This document shows, piece by piece, positions 1 to 5,454 of a stretch of DNA of 8,442 bases. How positions within the stretch are numbered: the first letter of the stretch is position 1; every line of letters starts with the position of its first letter. A model generated the notes under the pieces. The model had not been told where the DNA came from. It searched no databases and was given only the letters and a program-made list of their open reading frames with translations. Position numbers and translations under genes: made by a program. The stretch is from an uncultured Roseateles sp. (GTDB lineage: Bacteria; Pseudomonadota; Gammaproteobacteria; Burkholderiales; Burkholderiaceae). The DNA is taken from the NCBI GenBank assembly GCA_946480605.1, contig CAMLKW010000197.1:1-8442 (forward strand), in the 5' to 3' direction.

Positions 1-201
1 CCCGGCATCACCAAGAGCGACCTGTTCGTCATCAACAAGACCGACCTCGCGCCGCACGTCGGCGCCGACCTCGACATCATGCGCAGCGACACGGCCCGCA
101 TGCGGCCCGTGAAGCCCTGGGTCATGACCAACCTCAAGACCCGCGAGGGCCTGTCCGAGGTGGTGAGCTTCATCGAGAAGAAGGGCCTGCTCGTTGGCTG
201 A
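1..201 (+). CDS. ureG: Urease accessory GTPase UreG, C-terminal part (5' end outside window)
   Basis: UreG is the cytoplasmic SIMIBI-class GTPase that, with UreD/UreH, UreF and UreE, delivers nickel to the urease active site. Only the last 66 codons are present, open from base 1 in frame 1 and ending at TGA 199-201. The fragment contains the G4 guanine-specificity motif NKTD (bases 34-45), followed by [10 protein letters not shown], and then the segment running from [13 protein letters not shown] to the end, the usual C-terminal part of UreG. The P-loop and nickel-binding CPH motif would lie upstream and cannot be checked. The stop overlaps a TTG that is the likely original start of ureD by 8 bp, so the two genes look translationally coupled. 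Identification is by motif and overall wording of the fragment, and I consider it secure. Confidence 0.95.
   Translation, partial: PGITKSDLFVINKTDLAPHVGADLDIMRSDTARMRPVKPWVMTNLKTREGLSEVVSFIEKKGLLVG
175..185 (+). promoter_or_regulatory. Probable ribosome binding site for the TTG start of ureD
   Basis: The purine run GAGAAGAAGGG inside the end of ureG lies 8 nt before TTG 194. This spacing and sequence fit a Shine-Dalgarno element. It is the main support, together with the 8-bp overlap with the ureG stop, for TTG 194 as the ancestral ureD start. The run also encodes ureG residues, so some of the purine content may be coincidental. Confidence 0.45.
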
Positions 202-340
202 CGTCGTTCGTTGACCTGCACGGCTGACGCTGAGTGCGGCGCGCGATGGGGCTGGCGCGACCCGAGTCCATGCTCGCCATGACGGCCCGCTGCGCCTGCT
301 GAAGACGCTGTACCCGGAAGGCGACGCCATCGCCCATGCG
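194..340 (+). other. ureD: Interrupted 5' part of ureD: TTG start, six codons, in-frame TGA, then conserved UreD N-terminus
   Basis: In the ureD frame, TTG 194 reads M-A-D-V-V-R and then meets TGA at 212-214. The frame then continues open as PARLTLSAARDG, HDGPLRLLKTLYPEG and AHAVLVHPPGG, which is recognisable UreD N-terminal sequence (GPL, YPEG, HPPGG). UreD proteins typically have a Trp just before an A-x-L-x-L stretch near the N-terminus. The TGA sits two residues before ARLTL, where TGG would be expected. No ATG, GTG or TTG occurs in this frame between the TGA and GTG 341. CTG codons at 224 and 230 are the only near-cognate options that keep YPEG. The stretch is therefore either a nonsense mutation, a base-calling error, or a gene using a rare start. 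There is no sign of a frameshift, because the frame itself stays correct. Confidence 0.75.
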
Positions 341-1033
341 GTGCTGGTGCATCCGCCCGGCGGGCTGGTGGGCGGCGACCGGCTGGACATCGCCATCGAC
401 GTGCAGCCGGGCGCCCACCTGCTGGTGACGACGCCGGCTGCCACGCGCTTCTACCGGTCCGTGGCGGGCGAGGCCGCGCAGGTGGTGACGGCCCGCGTGG
501 GCGAGGGCGCCCGGCTGGAGTGGGTGCCGCAGGAGACGCTGGCCTACCCGGCCTGTGCGGGCCGCAACGAGGTCAGGCTCAGCCTGGCGCCCGGGGCCAG
601 CCTGTTCGCGACCGAGGTGCTGGGCCTGGGGTTGCCGGCCGCGGGCCAGGCCTTCGAGACGGGCCGGCTGCTGCAACACCTGGAGATCGCTGGCCAGTGG
701 CTGGACCGCGGCTGGCTGGATGCGGCCGATACCGCCTTGCTGGACGGTCCCTGCGGCCTGGCCGGCCGCCGCGTGCTGGGCACCTTGGCCTATGCGCAGA
801 CCGGCGTGCTGGTCGATGCCGAGGCCTTGCTGGGCGACAGCCGCGAGCTGCTGGCCGACCAGCCGCTGAGCGGCGCCACGCATCTGGCGGGGCCGCGCGG
901 CGCGGTGCTGCTGGTGCGCGTGCTGGGTGACGAGGTCGAGGCCGTCACGCTGGCCCTGCGGCGGGTGCGGGCGCTGTGGCGCACGCGGCTCTGGGGGCTG
1001 GCGGGCGGCGACCCGCGCATCTGGGCCACCTGA
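341..1033 (+). CDS. ureD: Urease accessory protein UreD (UreH family), 5' end disrupted
   Basis: UreD is a scaffold chaperone that binds apo-urease and recruits UreF and UreG for nickel insertion. The first standard start in the uninterrupted frame is GTG 341, giving 230 residues. Counted from TTG 194 the reading frame is 279 codons plus stop, close to the family's usual length, so about 49 N-terminal residues are missing from the GTG product. Visible family motifs are HPPGGLVGGDRLDI at the start, then TTPAATRFYRS, LEWVPQETLAYP, the LFATEVLGLGLP segment, and the DPRIWAT C-terminus ending at TGA 1031-1033. The gene follows ureG directly. In many Proteobacteria ureD instead leads the cluster, so the position is worth noting. 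If the TGA at 212 is genuine, the truncated protein lacks the conserved GPL and YPEG segments and may be inactive. Family identity is secure, but functional status is not. Confidence 0.88.
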   Translation: MLVHPPGGLVGGDRLDIAIDVQPGAHLLVTTPAATRFYRSVAGEAAQVVTARVGEGARLEWVPQETLAYPACAGRNEVRLSLAPGASLFATEVLGLGLPAAGQAFETGRLLQHLEIAGQWLDRGWLDAADTALLDGPCGLAGRRVLGTLAYAQTGVLVDAEALLGDSRELLADQPLSGATHLAGPRGAVLLVRVLGDEVEAVTLALRRVRALWRTRLWGLAGGDPRIWAT

Positions 1034-1147
1034 GCCGGTTCCATGCGCGCGCCGGCGCATGTCGGCGCTGTCGGCGGCGATCAGCGAGTGCAGCGAAGCC
1101 GCTTGCACCGGCCCCAGCTTCACGTGCCGCATGAAGCTGCCGCCCAG

Positions 1148-1175
1148 AAAAAAGGCCCACGTTGACGTGGGCCTT
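1148..1175 (-). terminator. Intrinsic terminator downstream of terC
   Basis: A perfect 10-bp inverted repeat (AAGGCCCACG / CGTGGGCCTT, 1152-1161 and 1166-1175) encloses a TTGA loop. Six A residues at 1148-1153 lie on its left, overlapping the base of the stem. Read on the minus strand this is a GC-rich hairpin followed by a T6 run, 65 bp after the terC stop codon. The other side has no T run, so it should not efficiently stop transcription arriving from ureD. The rest of 1034-1147 contains only a 6-bp inverted repeat (1043-1060, no T tract), and I find no supported gene there. Confidence 0.88.
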
Positions 1176-1240
1176 GAAGGTGTTGACATGGCCGAGGGCT
1201 GCATCCGCCGCACGGGCGGTGTGCTGCTGGCGAGGCGGGC

Positions 1241-1999
1241 TCAGTTGTCGCCGCCCGGGATGTCGCGGCGCAGCTTGACCTTGGTGTCGGCGTTCTTGCG
1301 CATCTTGATGTTGATCATCTCGACGCCCAGCGAGAAAGCCATCGCGAAGTAGATGTAGCCCTTGGGCACGGGGTGGCCGAAGCCGTCGGCGACCAGGACC
1401 ACGCCGACAACCACCAGGAAGCTCAGCGCCAGCATCTTGATGGTGGGATGGTCGGACACGAAGCGGCCGATGGGGCCGGCGAACAGCATCATCAGGCCGA
1501 CCGAGGCGACCACGGCGGCGATCATGATGCGCACGTCGCTGACCATGCCCACGGCGGTGATGATGGAGTCCAGCGAGAACACCAGGTCGATGATCATGAT
1601 CTGGATGATCACGGACGTGAAGGCCGCCTTGGCCTTGCTGGCGTTGTTCTCCACCTCGTCCTCGCCCTCCAGCGAGCCGTGGATCTCGACCGTGCTCTTC
1701 CAGATCAGGAACAGGCCACCACCGATGAGGATCAGGTCGCGTCCCGAGATGGCCATGCCGAACACCGTGAACAGCGGCTCCACCATGCCGACGATCCACG
1801 CCAGCGTCAGCAGCAGGCCGATACGCATGAACATCGCCATGAACAGGCCCAGGCGGCGGGCGAACTCCTGCCGCTCCTTGGGCAGCTTGTCCACCAGGAT
1901 GCTGATGAAGATGATGTTGTCGATGCCCAGCACCAGTTCCAGCGCGGTCAGCGTGGCAAAGGCGATCCAGGTCTGCGGGTCGGTCAGCAGTTCAAGCAT
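1241..1999 (-). CDS. TerC family integral membrane protein (YgdQ/YoaE type)
   Basis: This is a polytopic inner-membrane protein of 252 residues. TerC-family members have been linked to tellurite resistance and to manganese export, but this YgdQ-like branch is poorly characterised, so no substrate is assigned. The first conserved helix carries ELVLGIDNIIFISIL (residues 21-35, acidic E21 and D27), and its counterpart is DLVFSLDSIITAVG (138-151, D138 and D144). These paired acidic motifs are the family signature and are thought to bind metal. Other hydrophobic segments lie near 52-80, 88-100, 155-177, 188-207 and 215-230, with an acidic loop EGEDEVENN at 111-119. I chose ATG 1999 (MLELLTDPQTW), the usual family beginning. 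An in-frame ATG at 2032 would add 11 residues with no clear ribosome binding site. Neither start has a strong Shine-Dalgarno. The gene stands alone, 103 bp after panE, and ends at its own terminator. Confidence 0.9.
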   Translation of the reverse strand: MLELLTDPQTWIAFATLTALELVLGIDNIIFISILVDKLPKERQEFARRLGLFMAMFMRIGLLLTLAWIVGMVEPLFTVFGMAISGRDLILIGGGLFLIWKSTVEIHGSLEGEDEVENNASKAKAAFTSVIIQIMIIDLVFSLDSIITAVGMVSDVRIMIAAVVASVGLMMLFAGPIGRFVSDHPTIKMLALSFLVVVGVVLVADGFGHPVPKGYIYFAMAFSLGVEMINIKMRKNADTKVKLRRDIPGGDN

Positions 2000-2102
2000 G
2001 GGGGGAGGGAGGTGGGCGTAAAAGGCCGGCATTGTCGCAAGGCCAGGCCCTGCTTGTCGCTGACCGATGCTTCGGTTTTTGTTGCGGCCAGGCGTCGCCG
2101 GC

Positions 2103-3116
2103 TCAGCGCAGGCCCAGGGCCTGCAGCAGTTCGGCGGGCGAATAGGGGCGACGACGACGGGGCCAGGCCTCCACCAGCGCCTGCATGCGCGCGTTCAGCG
2201 GCGCCTGGCGGTGCAGGCCGTGCGCCAGCCGCACCACCTCGCCGCACAGCGCGTCCACCTCCGTGATGCGGCCGGCGGCCAGATCGTCGGCCATGCTGGA
2301 GCGGGCCTGGTCGTCGATGCGCAGCATGCGCGATGCGACCAGGCGGAACAGCGGCGTAGGCAGGCGCAGCACCCGCAGCACGCGGCGCGGCGGCAGCGGC
2401 GTCAGCTGGGCCAGCGGGCGCTGCGCCGCGTCCAGCAGGCCCAGCGCCTCCTGCTGCAGCGCGGCGAGCGCGCGCCGGTAGCCGCGCTGCAGCAACTGGT
2501 CGCGCAGCGGCCGGCCCGACAGCGCATTGACGGGGTTGTTCAGGTTCATCAGCAGCTTGGCCCATTGCACCGGGGCCAGGTCGGCGTGCAGATTGAGCTT
2601 CATGCCTCCGCGCGCCAGCGCGGTCTGCCAGGCGAGCAACGCGACGTCCCCGGCGCGGCCCTCCACCGCCAGCGAGCCGCCGGTGCCGCGGTGGTAGTGG
2701 CCCGGTGCCAGCTCGGCGATGTTGAACGGCACCATGCCGGCGTGCCATCGCAGCTGCGGCACGGTGGCGCGGGCCAGCTCGGCATTGGCGACGCCGTTCT
2801 GCAGGCTGACGACGGGTGTGCCCTGTGGCAGCGTCAGGCCCAGCGCAGTGGCGGCTTCGGCGGTGGCACCGGACTTCACGCACAGCAGCACCAGGTCGGG
2901 CTTCAGGCCCGCTGGCGGCTGCTCGTGCAGGCGCAGTTCCAGCGCCGGTATGCGGCGGTCCAGCCCGTTCTGGTCGGTCAGCCGCAGGCCGTGCTTTCGC
3001 AGCCCGGCCAGCACGCGCGGGCGACCGACGAAGTGAACCGGCACGCCGGCCAGTTGCGTCAGGCCGCCGATGAAACAGCCGACGGAGCCGGCGCCCATGA
3101 CGAGAACGCCGGCCAT
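2103..3116 (-). CDS. 2-dehydropantoate 2-reductase family protein (ApbA/PanE)
   Basis: The family reduces 2-dehydropantoate to pantoate with NADPH in pantothenate/CoA synthesis. The 337-residue protein starts with a Rossmann segment MAGVLVMGAGSVGCFIGG carrying GxGxxG (G8, G10, G13). LLCVKS (77-82) and SLQNGV (104-109) follow, both usual in ketopantoate reductases. The C-terminal domain has WAKLLMNLNNPVNAL with the presumed catalytic Lys187 and Asn191/Asn194, and SSMADDL followed by TEVDAL with Ser273/274 and Glu286, which match the substrate-binding Ser and Glu of PanE. The Lys-to-Asn-Pro spacing looks one residue shorter than in E. coli PanE as I recall it. Because genomes often carry several ApbA paralogues with other substrates, I leave the symbol blank. 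It lies 12 bp after the DUF962 gene, so the two are probably co-transcribed. Confidence 0.87.
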   Translation of the reverse strand: MAGVLVMGAGSVGCFIGGLTQLAGVPVHFVGRPRVLAGLRKHGLRLTDQNGLDRRIPALELRLHEQPPAGLKPDLVLLCVKSGATAEAATALGLTLPQGTPVVSLQNGVANAELARATVPQLRWHAGMVPFNIAELAPGHYHRGTGGSLAVEGRAGDVALLAWQTALARGGMKLNLHADLAPVQWAKLLMNLNNPVNALSGRPLRDQLLQRGYRRALAALQQEALGLLDAAQRPLAQLTPLPPRRVLRVLRLPTPLFRLVASRMLRIDDQARSSMADDLAAGRITEVDALCGEVVRLAHGLHRQAPLNARMQALVEAWPRRRRPYSPAELLQALGLR

Positions 3117-3128
3117 CGCTTCAGCGCG

Positions 3129-3671
3129 TCAAACCGGGTGTGCATGGTCGCGCTGGTGCGTCGGGCCGACGCGCTTCTCGATCTCTTCCAGCAGCGGGCG
3201 GCCCCAGCCCAGCATGAACAGCGCCTCGCCGACCACGAACATGGGGCCTACCAGCAGGCCCACCAGGTCGTCCACGAAGGCCGGCTTGCGGCCCTCGTAG
3301 TAGTGGCCAACGAACTGGAACACCCAGCCCACGACGAAGCTGCCCACGCCGATGACCAGCCAGGCGGCGGTGCTGCCACCCTGGATGGCGGTCATGGCCA
3401 GCGCGGTCAGCACGCCGTTGACGATGGCGGTGGCTGCGCCCAGCGCCAGATTGCCGCGCGTCAGATACCACAGCGCGGTGACGGCCCACAGCACGATGGC
3501 CGCGTTCATGGGCGTGGCGCCGACGTGGAACTCGGCGCGCGCCAGCAGCGCGCTGACGGCGAAGACGATGAGCGGGATGCCGACGAAGTGCGTCGCGATG
3601 TTGCGGCGGTCGCGGTGGTAGGCGGCGTATTGCGCCATCAGGTCGAGAGCGGGGCGGAACAGGCTGGCCAT
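3129..3671 (-). CDS. Mpo1-like (DUF962) integral membrane protein
   Basis: This 180-residue membrane protein belongs to the DUF962 family. Its yeast member Mpo1 is an iron-dependent dioxygenase in alpha-oxidation of 2-hydroxy fatty acids. Family marks are AYHRDRRNIATHFVGIP (residues 17-33; H19, N24, H28) near the N-terminus, and FQFVGHYYEGRKPAF (118-132; H123, E126, K129-P130), which contain the conserved histidines expected to hold the metal. About five hydrophobic segments lie near 29-45, 56-70, 75-95, 103-121 and 137-156. The C-terminal tail is charged and carries two more histidines. ATG 3671 is supported by the family start MASLFRPALDLM and by GGAG (3679-3682, minus strand) 7 nt upstream. 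The reading frame is open far upstream, but that part is antisense to the lipoprotein gene. It leads a likely two-gene operon with the ApbA/PanE-type reductase. Activity in this organism is inferred only from the motif. Confidence 0.87.
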   Translation of the reverse strand: MASLFRPALDLMAQYAAYHRDRRNIATHFVGIPLIVFAVSALLARAEFHVGATPMNAAIVLWAVTALWYLTRGNLALGAATAIVNGVLTALAMTAIQGGSTAAWLVIGVGSFVVGWVFQFVGHYYEGRKPAFVDDLVGLLVGPMFVVGEALFMLGWGRPLLEEIEKRVGPTHQRDHAHPV

Positions 3672-3678
3672 GGTGGGG

Positions 3679-3682
3679 CTCC
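3679..3682 (-). promoter_or_regulatory. Shine-Dalgarno GGAG for the DUF962 gene
   Basis: GGAG on the minus strand lies 7 nt before ATG 3671 and supports that start over longer in-frame options. The promoter must lie in the 3683-3765 divergent gap. I see only weak -10-like hexamers around 3699-3705 and no convincing -35 partner. Confidence 0.55.
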
Positions 3683-3765
3683 GGCGAGGAGATGGGGCTA
3701 TGCTAGTCCAGCCCGGCGCGGGAGCGTCGCGCCATGACGCGCAAAACCCTCCGCGGAATCCCCAG

Positions 3766-4383
3766 TTGAGCCCTTTGTCCCTGGTGCCCCTAGCCCGCCG
3801 CGCCTGCCTGCTGACCCTGGCTGCCGTGCTGGCGGGTTGTGCCGCCCCGGCTGCGCCGCCGTTGATGCCGGCCGGACAGGGCCAGTCCTTGCACGTGCTG
3901 GTGTTCCGCGGCGGCGCCGCGGCGCGGCTGGGGCACAACCATGTGCTGCGGGCCGGCGACCTGCGCGTGGACTGGCCGGCGGCCGGCCCGGTGCTGCGCT
4001 TCCGGCTGGACGCGCTGGACGTCGACCCGCCCGAGCTGCGCGCCGCGCTGGGCGCCGATTTCGCGAGCGGCGTGGATGCCGACGCGCGTGCCGGCACGCG
4101 CGTCAATCTGCTGAAGGCGCTGGACGCCGCGGTCCACCCCGAGGTGGTGGTGCGCACGCTGGCCCAGGTGGGCGAGGGCGCCAGGCGTGCGGTGGAGGCC
4201 GAAATCACGCTGCACGGCGTCAGCCGGCGGCAGTGGTTCGCGGTCGAGGTGGACGGCGCGCGGGCGCGCGGCCGGGTGGTGCTGCGCCAGAGCGATTTCG
4301 GCCTGCAGCCCTTCACGGTGCTGGGCGGGCTGCTGGCGGTGCAGGACGCGCTGGTGGTGGAGTTCGAGCTGGTTCAGCCCTGA
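3766..4383 (+). CDS. YceI-like domain lipoprotein
   Basis: This is a probable lipoprotein with a YceI-like beta-barrel fold, a family that binds polyisoprenoid or other amphiphilic lipids in the periplasm. From TTG 3766 it is 205 residues, with a signal peptide n-region ending in Arg11-Arg12, a hydrophobic core, and the lipobox LAGC with Cys25 as the lipidated residue. The domain begins with LHVLVFRGG and LGHNHVL (55-61), typical of YceI proteins that act on a buried ligand, and includes ITLHGVSRRQWF (147-158), the YceI 'L-HG-x-(S/T)-R' strand. It ends FGLQPFTVLGGLL and a final FELVQP. No ATG gives a sensible signal peptide, because ATG 3670 and 3700 would add long non-signal leaders. TTG 3775 or GTG 3784 are alternatives that keep the lipobox. 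TTG 3766 has GCGGAA 7 nt upstream. The 3' end overlaps the GNAT gene on the other strand by 10 bp. Confidence 0.82.
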   Translation: MSPLSLVPLARRACLLTLAAVLAGCAAPAAPPLMPAGQGQSLHVLVFRGGAAARLGHNHVLRAGDLRVDWPAAGPVLRFRLDALDVDPPELRAALGADFASGVDADARAGTRVNLLKALDAAVHPEVVVRTLAQVGEGARRAVEAEITLHGVSRRQWFAVEVDGARARGRVVLRQSDFGLQPFTVLGGLLAVQDALVVEFELVQP

Positions 4384-4901
4384 AGCCTCAGCAGCATCAA
4401 GTCCTTGTCCAGCCGGCGGCCGTCGGGCAGGCGCACGGCGTCGGGCAGGCGGCCGTAGCGCTGGAAGCCCATGCTCCGGTACAGGCCGACGGCCGGACGG
4501 TTGCTGGCGGTGACGCTGAGCGTCAGCTGCGCCAGCCCCGGCATCGCCTGCAGCCGCGCGATGGCGGCGGCCAGCAGGGCCCGGCCAATGCCGCGGCCGA
4601 CGTGGGTGTCGGCCACCATCATGCCCAGCAGCTGGGCCAGGTGCTGCACCTTGCGGCGCGGTTCGCGCTCGCAGGTCAGCGCGCCCACCACGCGCTCGCC
4701 GTCCACGGCCAGCAGCGTGAACAGCGTCGCGCCGCCCTGGCCGCCGGGCAGGCGGTTGCGGTAGCTGGCCAGGTCGCGCCGGCTCTCGGTCTCGGCGTCG
4801 GACGTGAAGGCCTCGGGGTGGCCGGCCAGCATGGCGTCGCGCAGCGCCTTGTAGGCCAGCAGGTCGGACTCCTGCATCAGGCGCAGCACGATCTCAGCCA
4901 T
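4374..4901 (-). CDS. GNAT family N-acetyltransferase
   Basis: A 175-residue acetyl-CoA-dependent acetyltransferase; the substrate is unknown. The early region ESDLLAYKALRDAML and HPEAFTSDAETE (about 11-40) resembles the substrate-side helices of many GNATs. Strand beta4 holds LGMMVADTHVGRGIGRALL (92-110) with the acetyl-CoA pyrophosphate loop GRGIGR (102-107). LTLSVTASNRPAVGLYRSMGF (127-147) carries the Asn134 and Tyr141 typical of motif B. The start at ATG 4901 overlaps the mobA stop by 8 bp (ATGGCTGA), so it is the third gene of the moaA-mobA operon and probably translationally coupled. An upstream in-frame ATG at 4961 lies inside mobA and would add non-GNAT sequence. The stop at 4374-4376 overlaps the end of the convergent lipoprotein gene. 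Co-transcription with cofactor genes does not by itself show a role in molybdenum metabolism. Confidence 0.88.
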   Translation of the reverse strand: MAEIVLRLMQESDLLAYKALRDAMLAGHPEAFTSDAETESRRDLASYRNRLPGGQGGATLFTLLAVDGERVVGALTCEREPRRKVQHLAQLLGMMVADTHVGRGIGRALLAAAIARLQAMPGLAQLTLSVTASNRPAVGLYRSMGFQRYGRLPDAVRLPDGRRLDKDLMLLRLQG

Positions 4902-5454
4902 GCAGGTCCGCCGGGTGGTTGAGGTTGGCGAAGGCGGCCTCGTCGTCGAAGCGCGCGACACCGTGCGGCTGGTCGCGCATCCAGCGCAGCACGGCGCGGC
5001 CGCCGGCCTGCAGGTGGGCGGCCAGCGGGGTGCGCAGCCGGGCGTGCAGCAGCGCGTGCGTGGGGTGCTCGCGCCCCGCCTGGGCGAACGCCAGGCCGTG
5101 GGGCAGGGCGGCGGCCAGCAGGCGCTGCGCGAGGTCGGTCGGCGGCTGCGGGCAGTCGCAGGGCGCGGTCAGCAGCCAGGCGTCTTCGGGAATGGCGTTC
5201 AGCCCGGCCAGCATGCCGGCAAGCGGCCCGGCGAACTCCAGGCCGGGCGGGTCGATCAGCACGCGATGGCCCAGCGCGGCGTAGGCGTCGAGGTTGCGGT
5301 TGGCGCTGATCCAAAGCCCGGTGGCCTGCGGCGCGAGGTGGTCGATGACATGCGCCACCAGCGGGCGGCCGGCCAGCAGTTGCAGGCCCTTGTCCGCGCC
5401 GCCCATGCGGCTGCCGCGGCCGCCGGCGAGGATGAGGGCGTGCAGCTCAGCCAC
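4894..5454 (-). CDS. mobA: Molybdenum cofactor guanylyltransferase MobA
   Basis: MobA transfers GMP from GTP to molybdenum-molybdopterin, giving the guanine dinucleotide form of the cofactor used by DMSO-reductase-family enzymes. The 186-residue protein starts with the nucleotidyltransferase signature [18 protein letters not shown] (residues 7-24), including Lys22, the expected nucleotide-binding lysine. [18 protein letters not shown] (68-85) and the metal-binding APCDCP (97-102, Asp100) follow. The C-terminal [10 protein letters not shown] (175-184) is the usual MobA ending. Length is close to E. coli MobA. There is no ATG near the start. GTG 5454 is chosen because it gives the expected N-terminus ([11 protein letters not shown]) and overlaps the moaA stop by 8 bp (GTGGCTGA). 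The stop overlaps the GNAT start in the same way. Identification is firm. Confidence 0.94.
   Translation of the reverse strand: MAELHALILAGGRGSRMGGADKGLQLLAGRPLVAHVIDHLAPQATGLWISANRNLDAYAALGHRVLIDPPGLEFAGPLAGMLAGLNAIPEDAWLLTAPCDCPQPPTDLAQRLLAAALPHGLAFAQAGREHPTHALLHARLRTPLAAHLQAGGRAVLRWMRDQPHGVARFDDEAAFANLNHPADLHG

Noticed and set aside
212..214. TGA in ureD as a selenocysteine codon
   Set aside because: UreD has no selenocysteine members, the expected residue is Trp, and I see no SECIS-like hairpin directly after the codon.
246..300. ATG 246 as the real ureD start followed by a frameshift
   Set aside because: That frame gives no UreD-like residues and stops at 300; UreD-like sequence is already in the other frame across this stretch.
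1043..1060. Inverted repeat ATGCGC...GCGCAT just after ureD as a plus-strand terminator
   Set aside because: Stem is only 6 bp and no T tract follows; such repeats are common by chance at this GC content.
170..1213. Long minus-strand open frame (347 codons) antisense to ureD
   Set aside because: Low-complexity Gln/Arg/Ala/His-rich translation typical of the reverse strand of GC-rich genes; ureD motifs on the plus strand are clear. The part outside ureD (about 1034-1132, reading MRHVKLGPVQAASLHSL) looks more protein-like but has no recognisable family and runs straight into antisense sequence.
2067..3737. 556-codon plus-strand open frame antisense to panE and DUF962
   Set aside because: Composition is a Gln/Arg/Ala/His-rich shadow, and both minus-strand genes have full family motifs.
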